A stretch of 37,598 bases of DNA from Candidatus Tenebribacter burtonii (lineage in GTDB: Bacteria; Cloacimonadota; Cloacimonadia; Cloacimonadales; TCS61): assembly GCA_030765625.1 (NCBI GenBank), contig JAVCCF010000116.1, positions 1 through 37,598 on the forward strand, read 5' to 3'. A program made the position numbers and the translations under genes. Below the pieces are notes generated by a model that saw only the letters and a program-made list of their open reading frames with translations, ran no database searches and was not told where the DNA came from. This document shows positions 1 to 8,389 of this stretch, in pieces (position 1 is the first letter of the stretch; every line of letters starts with the position of its first letter).

Positions 1-13
1 AAAAGGAGATATC

Positions 14-448
14 ATGAAAATGATGAATTTTAAGATTAACGCAAAAAGCGAAAGTCCAACAAAAACAGTTGTAACTGCCAGAGATTTCAAAATGGTAATT
101 GATGAACCTAAAATGTTAGGTGGGGAAGACCATGGAGCAAATCCAGTAGAATACCTTCTGGGAGCACTTTCCGGATGTTTAAATGTTGTCGGCCATATTG
201 TGGCTCGGGAGATGGGTTTTGATTTTAATGGAATGGAAATTGATATTGAAGGTGGATTAAATCCCGCTAAGTTTATGGGTAAGCCATCTGATGAACGTAC
301 TGGCTATCAATTTATTGATGTTAAGATCAAACCTAACATGGCTATGGACAATGAAACTTTGGGGAAATGGGCAAAAGAAGTAGAAGAACGTTGCCCAGTA
401 AGTGACAACATTGGAAATGTTACACCAATTTCTATTAGTTTAAAATAA
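14..448 (+). CDS. OsmC-family thiol peroxidase-like protein
   Basis: A 144-aa protein matching the OsmC/Ohr fold family, which reduces organic and inorganic hydroperoxides in the cytoplasm with a pair of cysteines. Both expected cysteines are visible: Cys55 in the LSGCLN segment at the start of the central helix and Cys127 in ERCPVSDN near the C-terminus. The GANPVEYLLGALSGC stretch is the family's most conserved block, and the length is normal. The start at 14 follows an AGGAG ribosome-binding site; a second ATG at 20 is possible. A hairpin terminator follows 30 bases after the stop, so the gene ends its transcription unit. Its promoter lies outside the window. The general function is secure; the physiological substrate is not known. 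Confidence 0.9.
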   Translation: MKMMNFKINAKSESPTKTVVTARDFKMVIDEPKMLGGEDHGANPVEYLLGALSGCLNVVGHIVAREMGFDFNGMEIDIEGGLNPAKFMGKPSDERTGYQFIDVKIKPNMAMDNETLGKWAKEVEERCPVSDNIGNVTPISISLK

Positions 449-477
449 GAGCAGTGGTTGTAACTTGTGATTATAAG

Positions 478-513
478 AAAACTTCCGAGGTTAGATCTTC
501 GGAAGTTTTTTTT
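478..513 (+). terminator. Rho-independent terminator after the OsmC gene
   Basis: An 11-bp perfect stem (AAAACTTCCGA at 478-488 pairing with TCGGAAGTTTT at 499-509) with a 10-base loop runs straight into a T tract (506-513). The A-rich left arm would also let it act on the opposite strand, although no minus-strand gene ends here. Confidence 0.9.
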
Positions 514-599
514 CTTGTATTTTACTTTGTGATATTTTACTTAGCAATATAAAATATTGAACTAATTTAATACTGTAAATGAATTAAGGGGGATTCATT

Positions 600-1210
600 A
601 TGTTATCTGATATTGAAATTGAACAAAATGCGAAAATGAAAAAAATAATTGATATTCCCGATAAAAAATGGCGGTTCTCATTACCAGACAAACTTGTGGC
701 ACAGCTTTCCCAAAATATGAATTTCGTGATGGATCTCTCTGTCTATGAATTTGTGGAACTTCATGCAGAAAGCCGGTTAGTGAAGAACAAAGAAATTATC
801 ATCAAAAGAATTATTGATAAAGCTAATGACCTGGCTGGTGAGAAATTCTCTCTGGACACACCAATAACAAGTCTAAGTGGTGGACAATCCCGTGCATTGA
901 TGATCGCAGATACTGCTATCCTCAGTAAATCTCCAATCATCCTAATCGATGAAATAGAAAACGAGTTTTGAGGCTTTTAATTTCTGAAGATAAGATTGTA
1001 TTGATGGCAACTCATGATCCGATCTTAGCTTTAATGGGAGACCGGAGGATCGTAATTAAAAATGGTGGGATCTTCAAAGTAATTGAAACCACTGAAGAAG
1101 AACGAAAAATTCTTACTACTTTGGAAGAAATGGATAAAATGTTTTTAGCATACAGAACAAAATTGAGAAGCGGTGAGATTATTGAGAAGATAGAAAATGT
1201 TAACCTCTAA
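600..1210 (+). pseudogene. Decayed ATP-binding-cassette ATPase, truncated and frameshifted
   Basis: Two abutting reading frames (600-971 and 968-1210) make up one broken ABC-type ATPase. The first frame holds the LSGGQ signature ([15 protein letters not shown]) and the Walker B segment (IILIDEIEN). The second holds the H-loop (MATHDPILAL) and the C-terminal part. Between IEN and LLISEDK the family normally has about ten residues (I recall an AGIDRKKAL-like stretch), which are missing; the deletion also shifts the frame. No Walker A lysine motif occurs before the first ATG. In the uncharacterised family I recall, MLSDIE aligns directly after the GKS of Walker A, so the N-terminus is missing too. 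A good AAGGGGG ribosome-binding site precedes 600, so a short peptide may still be made, but it cannot be a working ATPase. Confidence 0.75.
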
Positions 1211-1234
1211 GGTGGAAAGACGCAAAGATAAAAT

Positions 1235-1324
1235 AACCACAGAGAGCACGGAGAAAAGAATAATGAAAAGAAAGTGGAATTATATAGTTTTTCAATTTGT
1301 GATAATTGGTGTTAATTGGTGGTT
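1235..1324. repeat. Short MITE-like dispersed repeat with AACCAC/GTGGTT ends
   Basis: A roughly 90-bp non-coding element begins AACCACAGAGAGCACGGAG and ends in two tandem TTAATTGGTG-like units closing with GTGGTT, so the six terminal bases are inverted repeats. The preceding GACGCAAAGATAAAAT looks like part of the same unit. Sequences of the type 'accacagagagcacagagaaa ... ttggtggtt' recur between genes in many environmental bacterial genomes, as far as I recall. Only one copy lies in this window, so repetitiveness rests on recognition and not on a second copy. Confidence 0.45.
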
Positions 1325-1344
1325 TCAAAATAAGGAGAGATATT

Positions 1345-1401
1345 ATGCATGACGGATGCGCAGGAAGTTTTGAAAATGGTAAAGAAAATAGAAAAAAATA
1401 G
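1345..1401 (+). CDS. Possible 18-aa small ORF or gene remnant
   Basis: A short frame encoding a peptide starting MHDGCAGSFENG and ending in lysines is preceded by a near-perfect ribosome-binding site (AAGGAGAG, 7 bases before the ATG). Such a strong site before so short a frame suggests either a genuine small protein or the 5' end of a gene whose remainder was deleted; the DNA after the stop keeps no recognisable coding similarity. I do not recognise the peptide. It sits between a MITE-like repeat and a perfect dyad. Confidence 0.25.
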   Translation: MHDGCAGSFENGKENRKK

Positions 1402-1423
1402 TATAGAATTCATTATGCTACAC

Positions 1424-1441
1424 TTTCTGATCAATCAGAAA
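1424..1441. promoter_or_regulatory. Perfect 18-bp dyad, operator-like
   Basis: TTTCTGATCAATCAGAAA consists of two perfect 8-base inverted arms around a 2-base centre. The loop is too tight and there is no T tract, so it looks like a dimeric regulator's binding site and not a terminator. It is 265 bp upstream of the PadR gene and upstream of the candidate promoter. Which regulator binds it, if any, cannot be told from sequence. Confidence 0.35.
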
Positions 1442-1543
1442 CGAACAAGGAAACTAATTTTATATTAAGATTTTAAGTTACTCTTTTCATTCTAACTTTA
1501 TATATTTTGTTTAACATTTCTTTATATTTTAGAGACAGTTTAA

Positions 1544-1570
1544 TTGACATTAACTACTCTACTTTATAAT
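1544..1570 (+). promoter_or_regulatory. Candidate sigma-70-type promoter for the PadR-efflux operon
   Basis: TTGACA at 1544-1549 and TATAAT at 1565-1570 are both consensus hexamers, but the 15-bp spacer is short; TAATAA at 1567-1572 would give 17 bp. A second TTGACA lies at 1578-1583. No gene other than the PadR operon starts downstream. The long leader to the ATG at 1706 (about 130 bases) leaves room for autoregulation by PadR. Confidence 0.4.
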
Positions 1571-1705
1571 AATCTACTTGACAACAATCTAGCGGTGAAT
1601 TTTTCTTGCTATTGGAAAATATAATAGTAGAAAGTAAAATAATTTCTGCTGGATTTCCGTGGTTTTAATGTCTTATATAAATAGAAAAAATAATATGGAG
1701 GTAAA

Positions 1706-2287
1706 ATGTCAAAAGTTGATCTGGCGGTACTGGGATTACTGAAAAGAATACCAATGCATGGCTATGAAATGACTGTCTATTTTGAAAAACGCGGCATTGA
1801 TATGTGGATCAAAATAAAAAGACCCTCAGTTTATAAAGCTTTGAATAGACTTGAGAAGAAAGGATTCATTTCGTTTGAATTTAAACAGTCTGAGAATAGT
1901 CCACCCAAAAAAGTTTATAGTATTACAAAAAGTGGTGAAGTATATTTTGAAGAATTATTAAATTGTATTCTCACAGATTGTATAAGGACTTCTCCCTTTG
2001 ATTTTTGGAATGCGTTGAAATTTGCCAAAGGAAATATTACTAAAGAAAGTTTTATCTCAATTGTTGATACAAGGCTTGAGATGTTTAAGCAAAAAGAAAA
2101 AGAGATGATAGAAAAACATAATAAAGCTGAATTGAAAGGAGACTTCAACGACCTTCCATTCTATTTTGCCATAGTGATGAAATCATTTTCTGAGATTAAG
2201 GAAATTATAAAAACAACACTTATAAAGATCAGAGAGGAAGCTGTACTTCCTGAAAACGAAAGTGTTTTTAAAAAGGAGAATGAATGA
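1706..2287 (+). CDS. PadR-family transcriptional regulator
   Basis: A 193-aa protein with the N-terminal PadR winged helix: LAVLGLLKRIPMHGYEM (residues 6-22), then the recognition region and wing (VYKALNRLEKKGFISFE, then KKVYSITKSGEVYFEELL). The C-terminal half is helical and charged, as in PadR dimerisation regions. PadR proteins are usually repressors relieved by toxic small molecules such as phenolics or drugs. The stop overlaps the start of the TolC-like gene (ATGA at 2284-2287), so regulator and efflux channel are translationally coupled. This context strongly suggests that it controls the downstream RND pump. An AGGAGG-like ribosome-binding site (TGGAGGT) precedes the ATG. The ligand is unknown. 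Confidence 0.9.
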   Translation: MSKVDLAVLGLLKRIPMHGYEMTVYFEKRGIDMWIKIKRPSVYKALNRLEKKGFISFEFKQSENSPPKKVYSITKSGEVYFEELLNCILTDCIRTSPFDFWNALKFAKGNITKESFISIVDTRLEMFKQKEKEMIEKHNKAELKGDFNDLPFYFAIVMKSFSEIKEIIKTTLIKIREEAVLPENESVFKKENE

Positions 2288-3603
2288 AAATCAAATTAAC
2301 AATAATATTGCTATTAATCATTAGTATTTCACTAAGTGCTTTAACATTGGATGAAGCTAAGAAACTTGCCCTAAAAAACAATCCGGATCTGTTGGCACAA
2401 CAGCAGGCAACCGAAGCCAGCAAAAACACTCTTTGGCAATCATACTTGAATTTGATTCCGTCTGCCAGTTTAACCGGAAATTATACTAAATATGATGAAC
2501 CGAGAATGACGGGGGGACTGGAACTGGCAGAAGAATTAAAAAATTATGGATATAGTATAACTCAACCGGTTTTCAATGGTGGGAAGATCTGGTTAGGTGC
2601 TCGAATGGCAAATGATGGTTATAAGATAGCAAAAGAGAGTTTAAAAAACAAAACTTTAAGTACAATTGCAGATGTAGAATCCAAATATTTTAATGTTTTG
2701 GAAAACCAGATATTATTAAATATCTCAAAAAAAGATCTACTCTCTTCACAAACAAATGTAGAGATTGCACAGATTCGTTTTGATGCCGGCACACTTTCCA
2801 AAGCTGAATATCTGCAACTGCAATCTGAATTAGCCGGTAAAGAAGTTACTCTTATCCAGATAGAAAATCTTTATCAAATAAGCTTACTGGAATTAGTTAA
2901 TTTCTTGCAGATAGACAAAGTAACAGAGCTGACAGAAATTCCAATTGAATCTCATCAACCAATTTTAGATAAATTGAGCAATAAATCTCTTTCCGAATTG
3001 GATGAAATGATAAATATGATCATTAATATTGGAGAAAGCAATAATTCTTCACTTAAGATATCTGAAATATCTATTAAAACAAATAAGAAATCTTTAATGA
3101 TGGCTGGTGGAAATTTCTTACCATCAGTGAATTTACAATATTCAAACAATTGGGCAAAATATGATTTTCAAGATGATTATAATGAAAGCGGTCAATTAGG
3201 ACTCAATTTTTCCATTCCAATCTTTCCTCTAGTTGATAATGGGTTGGAAGTTGCAAAAGCGAATCATAATTTGAAGCAGTCTAAATATGCATTAGAAACT
3301 ATTAGTGATGGGGTTAAGCTTTCATTGCAAAGCTCTTTGATAAATTTGGTGGCTGCTGCCAAAACCGTGAGATATTCCAAGCTTGCAATGGAGTTTTCTA
3401 AAGAGACATACGATCAGATGAAAGAAAGATTTACTTATGGTGTAATTACAGCTAATGATCTTCTCTCTGCAGAAATCATGTTTACTTCTGCACAAAATCA
3501 ATATACAACCAGCTTTTATAACTTTTTACGTACAAAATCAACTTTGCAGCTTGTGATGGGTATTGAAGATCCGCAAATTTTAGAAGAAATAATTAATGAA
3601 TAA
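2284..3603 (+). CDS. TolC-family outer-membrane efflux channel
   Basis: A 439-aa protein with a signal peptide (residues 1 to about 18, hydrophobic IILLLIISISLSA) followed by the typical opening LTLDEAKKLALKNNPDLLAQQQ of outer-membrane efflux proteins. The protein contains the expected duplicated pattern of long helices; the second half restarts around KISEISIKTNKKSLMMAGG. The role is the outer-membrane exit duct of a tripartite pump, forming a trimeric barrel with a periplasmic helical tunnel. It overlaps the PadR gene by 4 bases and is followed after 180 bp by the adaptor and the RND transporter, making a complete pump locus. The start follows an AAAAGGAG site inside the padR 3' end. Confidence 0.9.
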   Translation: MKIKLTIILLLIISISLSALTLDEAKKLALKNNPDLLAQQQATEASKNTLWQSYLNLIPSASLTGNYTKYDEPRMTGGLELAEELKNYGYSITQPVFNGGKIWLGARMANDGYKIAKESLKNKTLSTIADVESKYFNVLENQILLNISKKDLLSSQTNVEIAQIRFDAGTLSKAEYLQLQSELAGKEVTLIQIENLYQISLLELVNFLQIDKVTELTEIPIESHQPILDKLSNKSLSELDEMINMIINIGESNNSSLKISEISIKTNKKSLMMAGGNFLPSVNLQYSNNWAKYDFQDDYNESGQLGLNFSIPIFPLVDNGLEVAKANHNLKQSKYALETISDGVKLSLQSSLINLVAAAKTVRYSKLAMEFSKETYDQMKERFTYGVITANDLLSAEIMFTSAQNQYTTSFYNFLRTKSTLQLVMGIEDPQILEEIINE

Positions 3604-3640
3604 TAAAGAATTTTGCATTATAAAATGTTTTTGTTTTCCT

Positions 3641-3733
3641 GACGAATCTTGCACGTTGTCCTTTGGAAGGATCTCCACTTATAATGAGATTCTTCGAGAG
3701 AAAGTTCTACGAAGATTTTCTCAGAAAGACAGA
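3641..3733. repeat. Degenerate intergenic repeat between channel and adaptor genes
   Basis: This stretch contains GCACGTTGTCCTTTGGAAGG (from 3651), then GAGATTCTTCGAGAG and a degraded AAGATTTTCTCAGAAAGACAG. The second part resembles the very common dispersed 'agatTCTTCGcttcgctcagaatgacag' type of intergenic repeat, in worn form. The first part is similar to the segment at 8094-8115 after the RND gene (both read roughly GTTG, C, TTTGGAA, GG). It interrupts the efflux operon without an obvious terminator. Confidence 0.4.
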
Positions 3734-3783
3734 CATTTTCAATATTACAAAAACAAAATAAATAATAAATAATTGGAGAAAAA

Positions 3784-4881
3784 ATGAAAAAACTATCAAT
3801 ATTGATCTTAATAGTTCTTATGTTCTCACTATCACTTGTTTCTTGCGGGAAAATGAGAAACCCCAAAGTAGATATTAGTAGCAAGCCAAAGGAAAAAGAA
3901 GTTATAGTAATGATTCAGGAAATGAAATTACAAGACTTGGACAAATATGTGAATATCATTGGTAAATTGGAAGGGATCACTGATGTTGACCTTTCCAGTG
4001 AAACGAACGGGAAAGTAGTAGAAATTTATAAAAATCTGGGTGACTGGGTAAACAAAGGAGAGGCAATCGGCAGAGTTGATAACACCGATGCAGAGAATAT
4101 GCTTTTGCAGGTTCAAGCAGCCTTAATGGCAGCAGAAACAAATCTGGAGACAGCTAATCTAAACATGACAGCTTCTAACAAATTGTATGAAAAAAATACA
4201 ATTTCCGAAAAAGAATTTTTACAGGCAAAAAGTTCTTTTAAGAATGCTCAAGCAGGATATAATGGTTCTTTGGCAAGTGTAGAATCTGCACGTAAAAATT
4301 TAGATAATTCTCAATTTACAGCTCCGGTTTCCGGTTATATAGCTGAACTCAAATTGGAAATTGGAGAAATGGTGAACTCGGGAATGAAGATTGCAGGTAT
4401 TGTTAATTCTAAGAAGTTAAAAATCAAATCGGGAATTGGTGAATCTGATATTACGTATGTTCAAAAAAATGATCCGGTTAAAATTATCTATAATAAAAAA
4501 GAATATGCGGGGAAAATATCAGGCATTGGTATTCGTCCAACAACTGGTGGGAACAACTATCCTGTTGAGATTGTAATGAATAATCCAAATAATAAACTGT
4601 ATCCAGGAATGGTGATCGAAGGACGCATTTTCTCTCAAACTTATCAAGATATCTTATATACATCAATTGAGAATTTAAGAGAGAAATATGATAAGAATTT
4701 TGTTTATGTTATCAATTCAGAAAATCGTGCTGAGATAAGAACTGTAACATTGGGAGAAAAAGTAGAAAATAATATTATAATTACATCCGGTTTAATAACT
4801 GGAGATAAACTTGTGATAGATGGAATTGATAGTTTAACAGAGAATGCCCTGGTTGAAGTTCGAGACGGGTTTAATAAATAA
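3784..4881 (+). CDS. RND efflux periplasmic adaptor (membrane fusion protein), lipoprotein
   Basis: A 365-aa adaptor protein with a lipoprotein signal ending in the lipobox LVSC (Cys21), so it is probably anchored by lipid to the inner membrane. It shows the family order: half-lipoyl motif (GKVVEIYKNLGDWVNKGEAIGRVD, about residues 77-100), a helical hairpin (about 105-175), second half-lipoyl (FTAPVSGYIAELKLEIGEMV), then beta-barrel and membrane-proximal domains. It bridges the TolC-like channel and the RND transporter. A GGAGA ribosome-binding site precedes the ATG, and the RND gene follows after 10 bp. The protein is similar in length to AcrA/MexA-type adaptors. Confidence 0.92.
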   Translation: MKKLSILILIVLMFSLSLVSCGKMRNPKVDISSKPKEKEVIVMIQEMKLQDLDKYVNIIGKLEGITDVDLSSETNGKVVEIYKNLGDWVNKGEAIGRVDNTDAENMLLQVQAALMAAETNLETANLNMTASNKLYEKNTISEKEFLQAKSSFKNAQAGYNGSLASVESARKNLDNSQFTAPVSGYIAELKLEIGEMVNSGMKIAGIVNSKKLKIKSGIGESDITYVQKNDPVKIIYNKKEYAGKISGIGIRPTTGGNNYPVEIVMNNPNNKLYPGMVIEGRIFSQTYQDILYTSIENLREKYDKNFVYVINSENRAEIRTVTLGEKVENNIIITSGLITGDKLVIDGIDSLTENALVEVRDGFNK

Positions 4882-4891
4882 GGAGAAATAT

Positions 4892-7800
4892 ATGTCATTA
4901 GCAAAATTCTCCGTAGAAAATGGTGTTCTGATAAATATGATCATGATCATTGTCTTTATTTTCGGTTTGATGACTGTGATAAATATGCCGAAAGAGGAAG
5001 CACCTGCGGTTGACTTTGGAGCCTTTTATATAATGGTTGGTTACCGCGGAGTATCTCCTGCTGAGGTGGAAGAACTGGTAGTAAAAAGAATCGAAGATGA
5101 AATTTCAGATCTGGCTGATGTTGAGTACATATCTTCTACAGCTTCTGAAGGAAGAGCTATGATCTATATTCAAATGGATCCGAAAGCTGATATCGATGAA
5201 GCCTGGTCAAATTTGAATACGGAGATGGATAAGCTGAATAATCTTCCTGCTGATGCTGATGATCCGTATCTTTTGCAACTTAAGATGCGGGAAGTAAATG
5301 AAATGTGTACGGTTGCTCTGGGTGGAGATCTTTCCGATAATGCACTGCGCGAATTGGCCGAAGATTTTAAAGATGAAGTATTGGATGTGGATTTTGTTTC
5401 TAAGGTCGAGATAGCCGGAACAAGGGATCGTCAGATCTGGTTGGATGCAAACATTCATAAACTTAACCAATATGGTCTCACTCTAGACGACCTTTCCGCT
5501 GCTGTAAATATGAGGAATTTAAATGCTCCCGGTGGTTCGATCAAAGTTGGTTATGCTGATTTCCTGGTAAGAACCATGGGAGAATTTGACAATGTTGATC
5601 AGATTGGAGACCTGGTGGTAAAAATGAACACCAACGGCAGCTCTGTTCGCATCAGTGATGTAGCTGCTGTGCGTGATACATTGGAAGAAGCTGAAACTAT
5701 CAGTAAACTGAATACCCAAAAAGCTGTTACAGTACAGGTTTATAAGAAAGCAGACGGCAATATCATTAGCGTGATGGAAGATATTCGCCAGGAAGCCAAA
5801 GAATTTGCCAAAAGAATCGATGGTTTGAAAGTGGAAGTTCGCAACGATGGTTCGATCCGGGTAAAAAACAGCATTACAACATTGGGTAACAATGCTATGA
5901 TGGGAGTTATCTTGGTTTTCATCGTATTGTGGATATTCATTGGTTGGAAGAACGCTCTTTTTGCTGCCTGGGGAATTCCCTTTAGCTTCCTGCTCGCTTT
6001 CATTTTGATGAATCAATTAAATGTAACTCTTAATAATCTATCATTATTTGGATTGATTCTGGTATTGGGTATGATCGTGGACGATGCGATCATTGTGCTG
6101 GAAAATATTCACCGGTATCGTGAAATGGGATTTAGTACTAGAGAAGCTGCAATAAAAGGAACTAAGGAAATCACCTGGCCAGTAGTTGCAGCTGTTGCAA
6201 CCACAGTAGCTGCTTTTTTCCCGCTTCTTCTTATGGAAGGAATAATGGGCAAATTTTTCAGTGTCTTCCCAATAGTTGTATCAATGGCTCTATTGGCCTC
6301 TCTGTTTGAAAGTCTGGTAATATTACCTTCTCATGTAGCTGAACTGGGTGGAAAAGGTAATTTCAATAAAAAGGATAAGGAGCACAAATTACATGACTGG
6401 CTGGTAAAAAAATATCGTAAAAATGTGAAATTGGCTCTTAAATATCGGGGTAGAACGATATTACTCCTATTCTTCGCTATGGCGCTGTCCGGATTAGCTG
6501 TGAAAGTGGGACTTGTTAAGTTCCAATTTTTCTCACGTGGTATGCCTAAAACACTGGTGATAAATCTGGAAACACCTCCAGGTACGTCTTTGGAAAAAAC
6601 TGATGAAGTGGTTACGGATATTGAAAATTTCATCCTGAATATGCCTGAGAAAGAGGATATCGAAGCTGTGGTGAGCACGATCGGTAAATATCGGGAAAAT
6701 CATAATGATGAAGTGGATACGAAGAATGCAGAAGTTAAGATAGATCTGGTGGAATTGGATGAGATGAAATTCACTCACGCTCAGATTAAGAATCGTATCA
6801 GAAACTACATCGACACAATTCCTGCTCTTTATTCCTATACATTTAAAGAAGGAGGAAGAGGTGGACCACCCACTGGAGAAGATATAGAAATCAGGGTAAA
6901 AGGTGATGACCTAACTAGATTGGAAGAAATTGGACGGTACATCATTTCTGAGTTGGAAAAAATACCCGGAACTGCAGATCTGGAAACAAGTTTTGCCGAG
7001 GGTAAAAAAGAGATTCGCATAATTCCAAAGCATGAAAAAATTGCCATGTACGGGTTATCTGTACAGTCGATTTCACGTCTGGTGGGATTTGCTTCCTACG
7101 GTGGTTATATTTCCAAATTCCGTGGCTCGGGAATGGATGAGTATGATATCGTGCTGCGCGTTCAGGAGAATCAGATCAATGATCTTTCCGATCTTGAAAA
7201 TCTGCCGATCCGCACAGTGAATGGTGACGTGATAGCCTTGAAAGAAGTTGCAAACCTTGAGATCGGAGCAGGATATGCCAAGATCCAGCATCGTGATAGA
7301 AAACGTTTTATTAGCATTACCGGTTCTGTGACTACCTATCAGGAAAATGGCGAAACTAAAAATAGAACTTCTGATGAAATAACTAACCTGATGCGCGGTA
7401 ATAAAGCCTTGAATATCAATGGAATCCTGGAAGGTTTTGAAACAAGATTCCCAGGTTATCAAATTGAGTTTGGTGGTCAGGCAGAACAGCAAAGTAAAAC
7501 AAGTAGTTCACTGACGTTTGCTTTCTTAGTAGCATTATTGTTAGTTTTCACAATCTTGGCAACTCAGTTCAAATCTGCTGTTCAACCACTTATCGTGATG
7601 TTTACAATTCCTTTTGCTTTAATCGGAGTTATCTTCGGATTGCTTGTCACTCGTTTGCCGTTCAGCATGATGACAATGATCTCAGTTGTTGCTTTGGCTG
7701 GAGTTGTGGTCAATGATGCTTTGGTTTTAGTTGATTTTGTAAATCGGGAGCGAGCTAGTGGTGTGGACCGTTGGAACTCCCTGATCAATGCCGGTGCAAT

Positions 7801-8059
7801 TCGCCTGCGACCTATCATCATGACTACTGTTACCACAATTGCTGGATTCCTACCGATTATTTTTTCCAATTCCAGCACAACTTCAGATTACAAACCTATG
7901 GCTGTAAGTATTGCTTTCGGTTTGGCATTTGCTACATTGCTTACTTTATTTGTGATCCCTGTTTTATATTCGCTGGTAGATTCATTATTTGGTAAGCTGG
8001 GAATGACACGTTTCAAGTCTCATGCTAAATATGATGAATGTGTGGATTGTGAAGATTAG
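4892..8059 (+). CDS. RND-superfamily efflux transporter (AcrB/MMPL-type HAE family)
   Basis: A 1055-aa inner-membrane proton/drug antiporter. The sequence shows the RND duplication: first transmembrane helix (GVLINMIMIIVFIFGLMTVI), a large periplasmic loop, helices 2-6 with the proton-relay aspartates Asp397-Asp398 in GMIVDDAIIVLENIHR, a second periplasmic loop, then helices 8-12 with VVVNDALVLVDFVNRER. The start at 4892 was chosen because AGGAGA lies just before it and MSLAKFSVENG is the usual N-terminus; an upstream in-frame start overlapping the adaptor gene has no such support. The gene ends TAG followed at once by TAA. Together with the adaptor and channel it makes a complete tripartite pump; the substrate cannot be deduced. 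Confidence 0.95.
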   Translation: MSLAKFSVENGVLINMIMIIVFIFGLMTVINMPKEEAPAVDFGAFYIMVGYRGVSPAEVEELVVKRIEDEISDLADVEYISSTASEGRAMIYIQMDPKADIDEAWSNLNTEMDKLNNLPADADDPYLLQLKMREVNEMCTVALGGDLSDNALRELAEDFKDEVLDVDFVSKVEIAGTRDRQIWLDANIHKLNQYGLTLDDLSAAVNMRNLNAPGGSIKVGYADFLVRTMGEFDNVDQIGDLVVKMNTNGSSVRISDVAAVRDTLEEAETISKLNTQKAVTVQVYKKADGNIISVMEDIRQEAKEFAKRIDGLKVEVRNDGSIRVKNSITTLGNNAMMGVILVFIVLWIFIGWKNALFAAWGIPFSFLLAFILMNQLNVTLNNLSLFGLILVLGMIVDDAIIVLENIHRYREMGFSTREAAIKGTKEITWPVVAAVATTVAAFFPLLLMEGIMGKFFSVFPIVVSMALLASLFESLVILPSHVAELGGKGNFNKKDKEHKLHDWLVKKYRKNVKLALKYRGRTILLLFFAMALSGLAVKVGLVKFQFFSRGMPKTLVINLETPPGTSLEKTDEVVTDIENFILNMPEKEDIEAVVSTIGKYRENHNDEVDTKNAEVKIDLVELDEMKFTHAQIKNRIRNYIDTIPALYSYTFKEGGRGGPPTGEDIEIRVKGDDLTRLEEIGRYIISELEKIPGTADLETSFAEGKKEIRIIPKHEKIAMYGLSVQSISRLVGFASYGGYISKFRGSGMDEYDIVLRVQENQINDLSDLENLPIRTVNGDVIALKEVANLEIGAGYAKIQHRDRKRFISITGSVTTYQENGETKNRTSDEITNLMRGNKALNINGILEGFETRFPGYQIEFGGQAEQQSKTSSSLTFAFLVALLLVFTILATQFKSAVQPLIVMFTIPFALIGVIFGLLVTRLPFSMMTMISVVALAGVVVNDALVLVDFVNRERASGVDRWNSLINAGAIRLRPIIMTTVTTIAGFLPIIFSNSSTTSDYKPMAVSIAFGLAFATLLTLFVIPVLYSLVDSLFGKLGMTRFKSHAKYDECVDCED

Positions 8060-8075
8060 TAAACCTTCCGAATGG

Positions 8076-8093
8076 TCTCTTAAGAGATTTTTT
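8076..8093 (+). terminator. Weak terminator-like hairpin after the RND gene
   Basis: TCTC-TTAA-GAGA followed by six T residues. The core stem is only 4 bp, but it lies inside a wider imperfect inverted repeat (AACCTTCCGAATGG near 8063 against CCATTCC-complementary GGAATGGTT at 8107-8115), which may stabilise it. Confidence 0.35.
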
Positions 8094-8205
8094 GCAGTTG
8101 ACTTTTGGAATGGTTGAGATACTTAACCTTGAAAGAGCTTCTCTCAAGTTTTCATAGGGAGTTAGCCTTTTCAAGGTTTCTTTCACATAATCTTCATCAA
8201 CCAAC

Positions 8206-8250
8206 CCTGAAATTGCTAAATATATGTTAAATTAAAAGAAGTGATTACTG
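8206..8250. repeat. Palindromic unit P, copy A1 (decayed right arm)
   Basis: The left arm CCTGAAATTGCT is intact, but the right arm reads AGTGATTACTGA instead of AGCGATTGCAGG, so the hairpin is largely lost in this copy. Confidence 0.7.
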
Positions 8251-8389
8251 AATTGATTTTCCTCATTCCTAACTTTCCAGTTGGGAATGGGATATCTCTA
8301 AAAAACATCTATATCGAATGAAGCGGAAGCTTCACAATATTTTACTTTCCCAAGCAGAAACTTAGGAAGTAGATTCTTGATATTCCAAC

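Noticed and set aside
4844-4891. Upstream start for the RND transporter
   Set aside because: It overlaps the adaptor gene and gives an atypical N-terminus; ATG 4892 has AGGAGA and the usual MSLAKFSVENG start.
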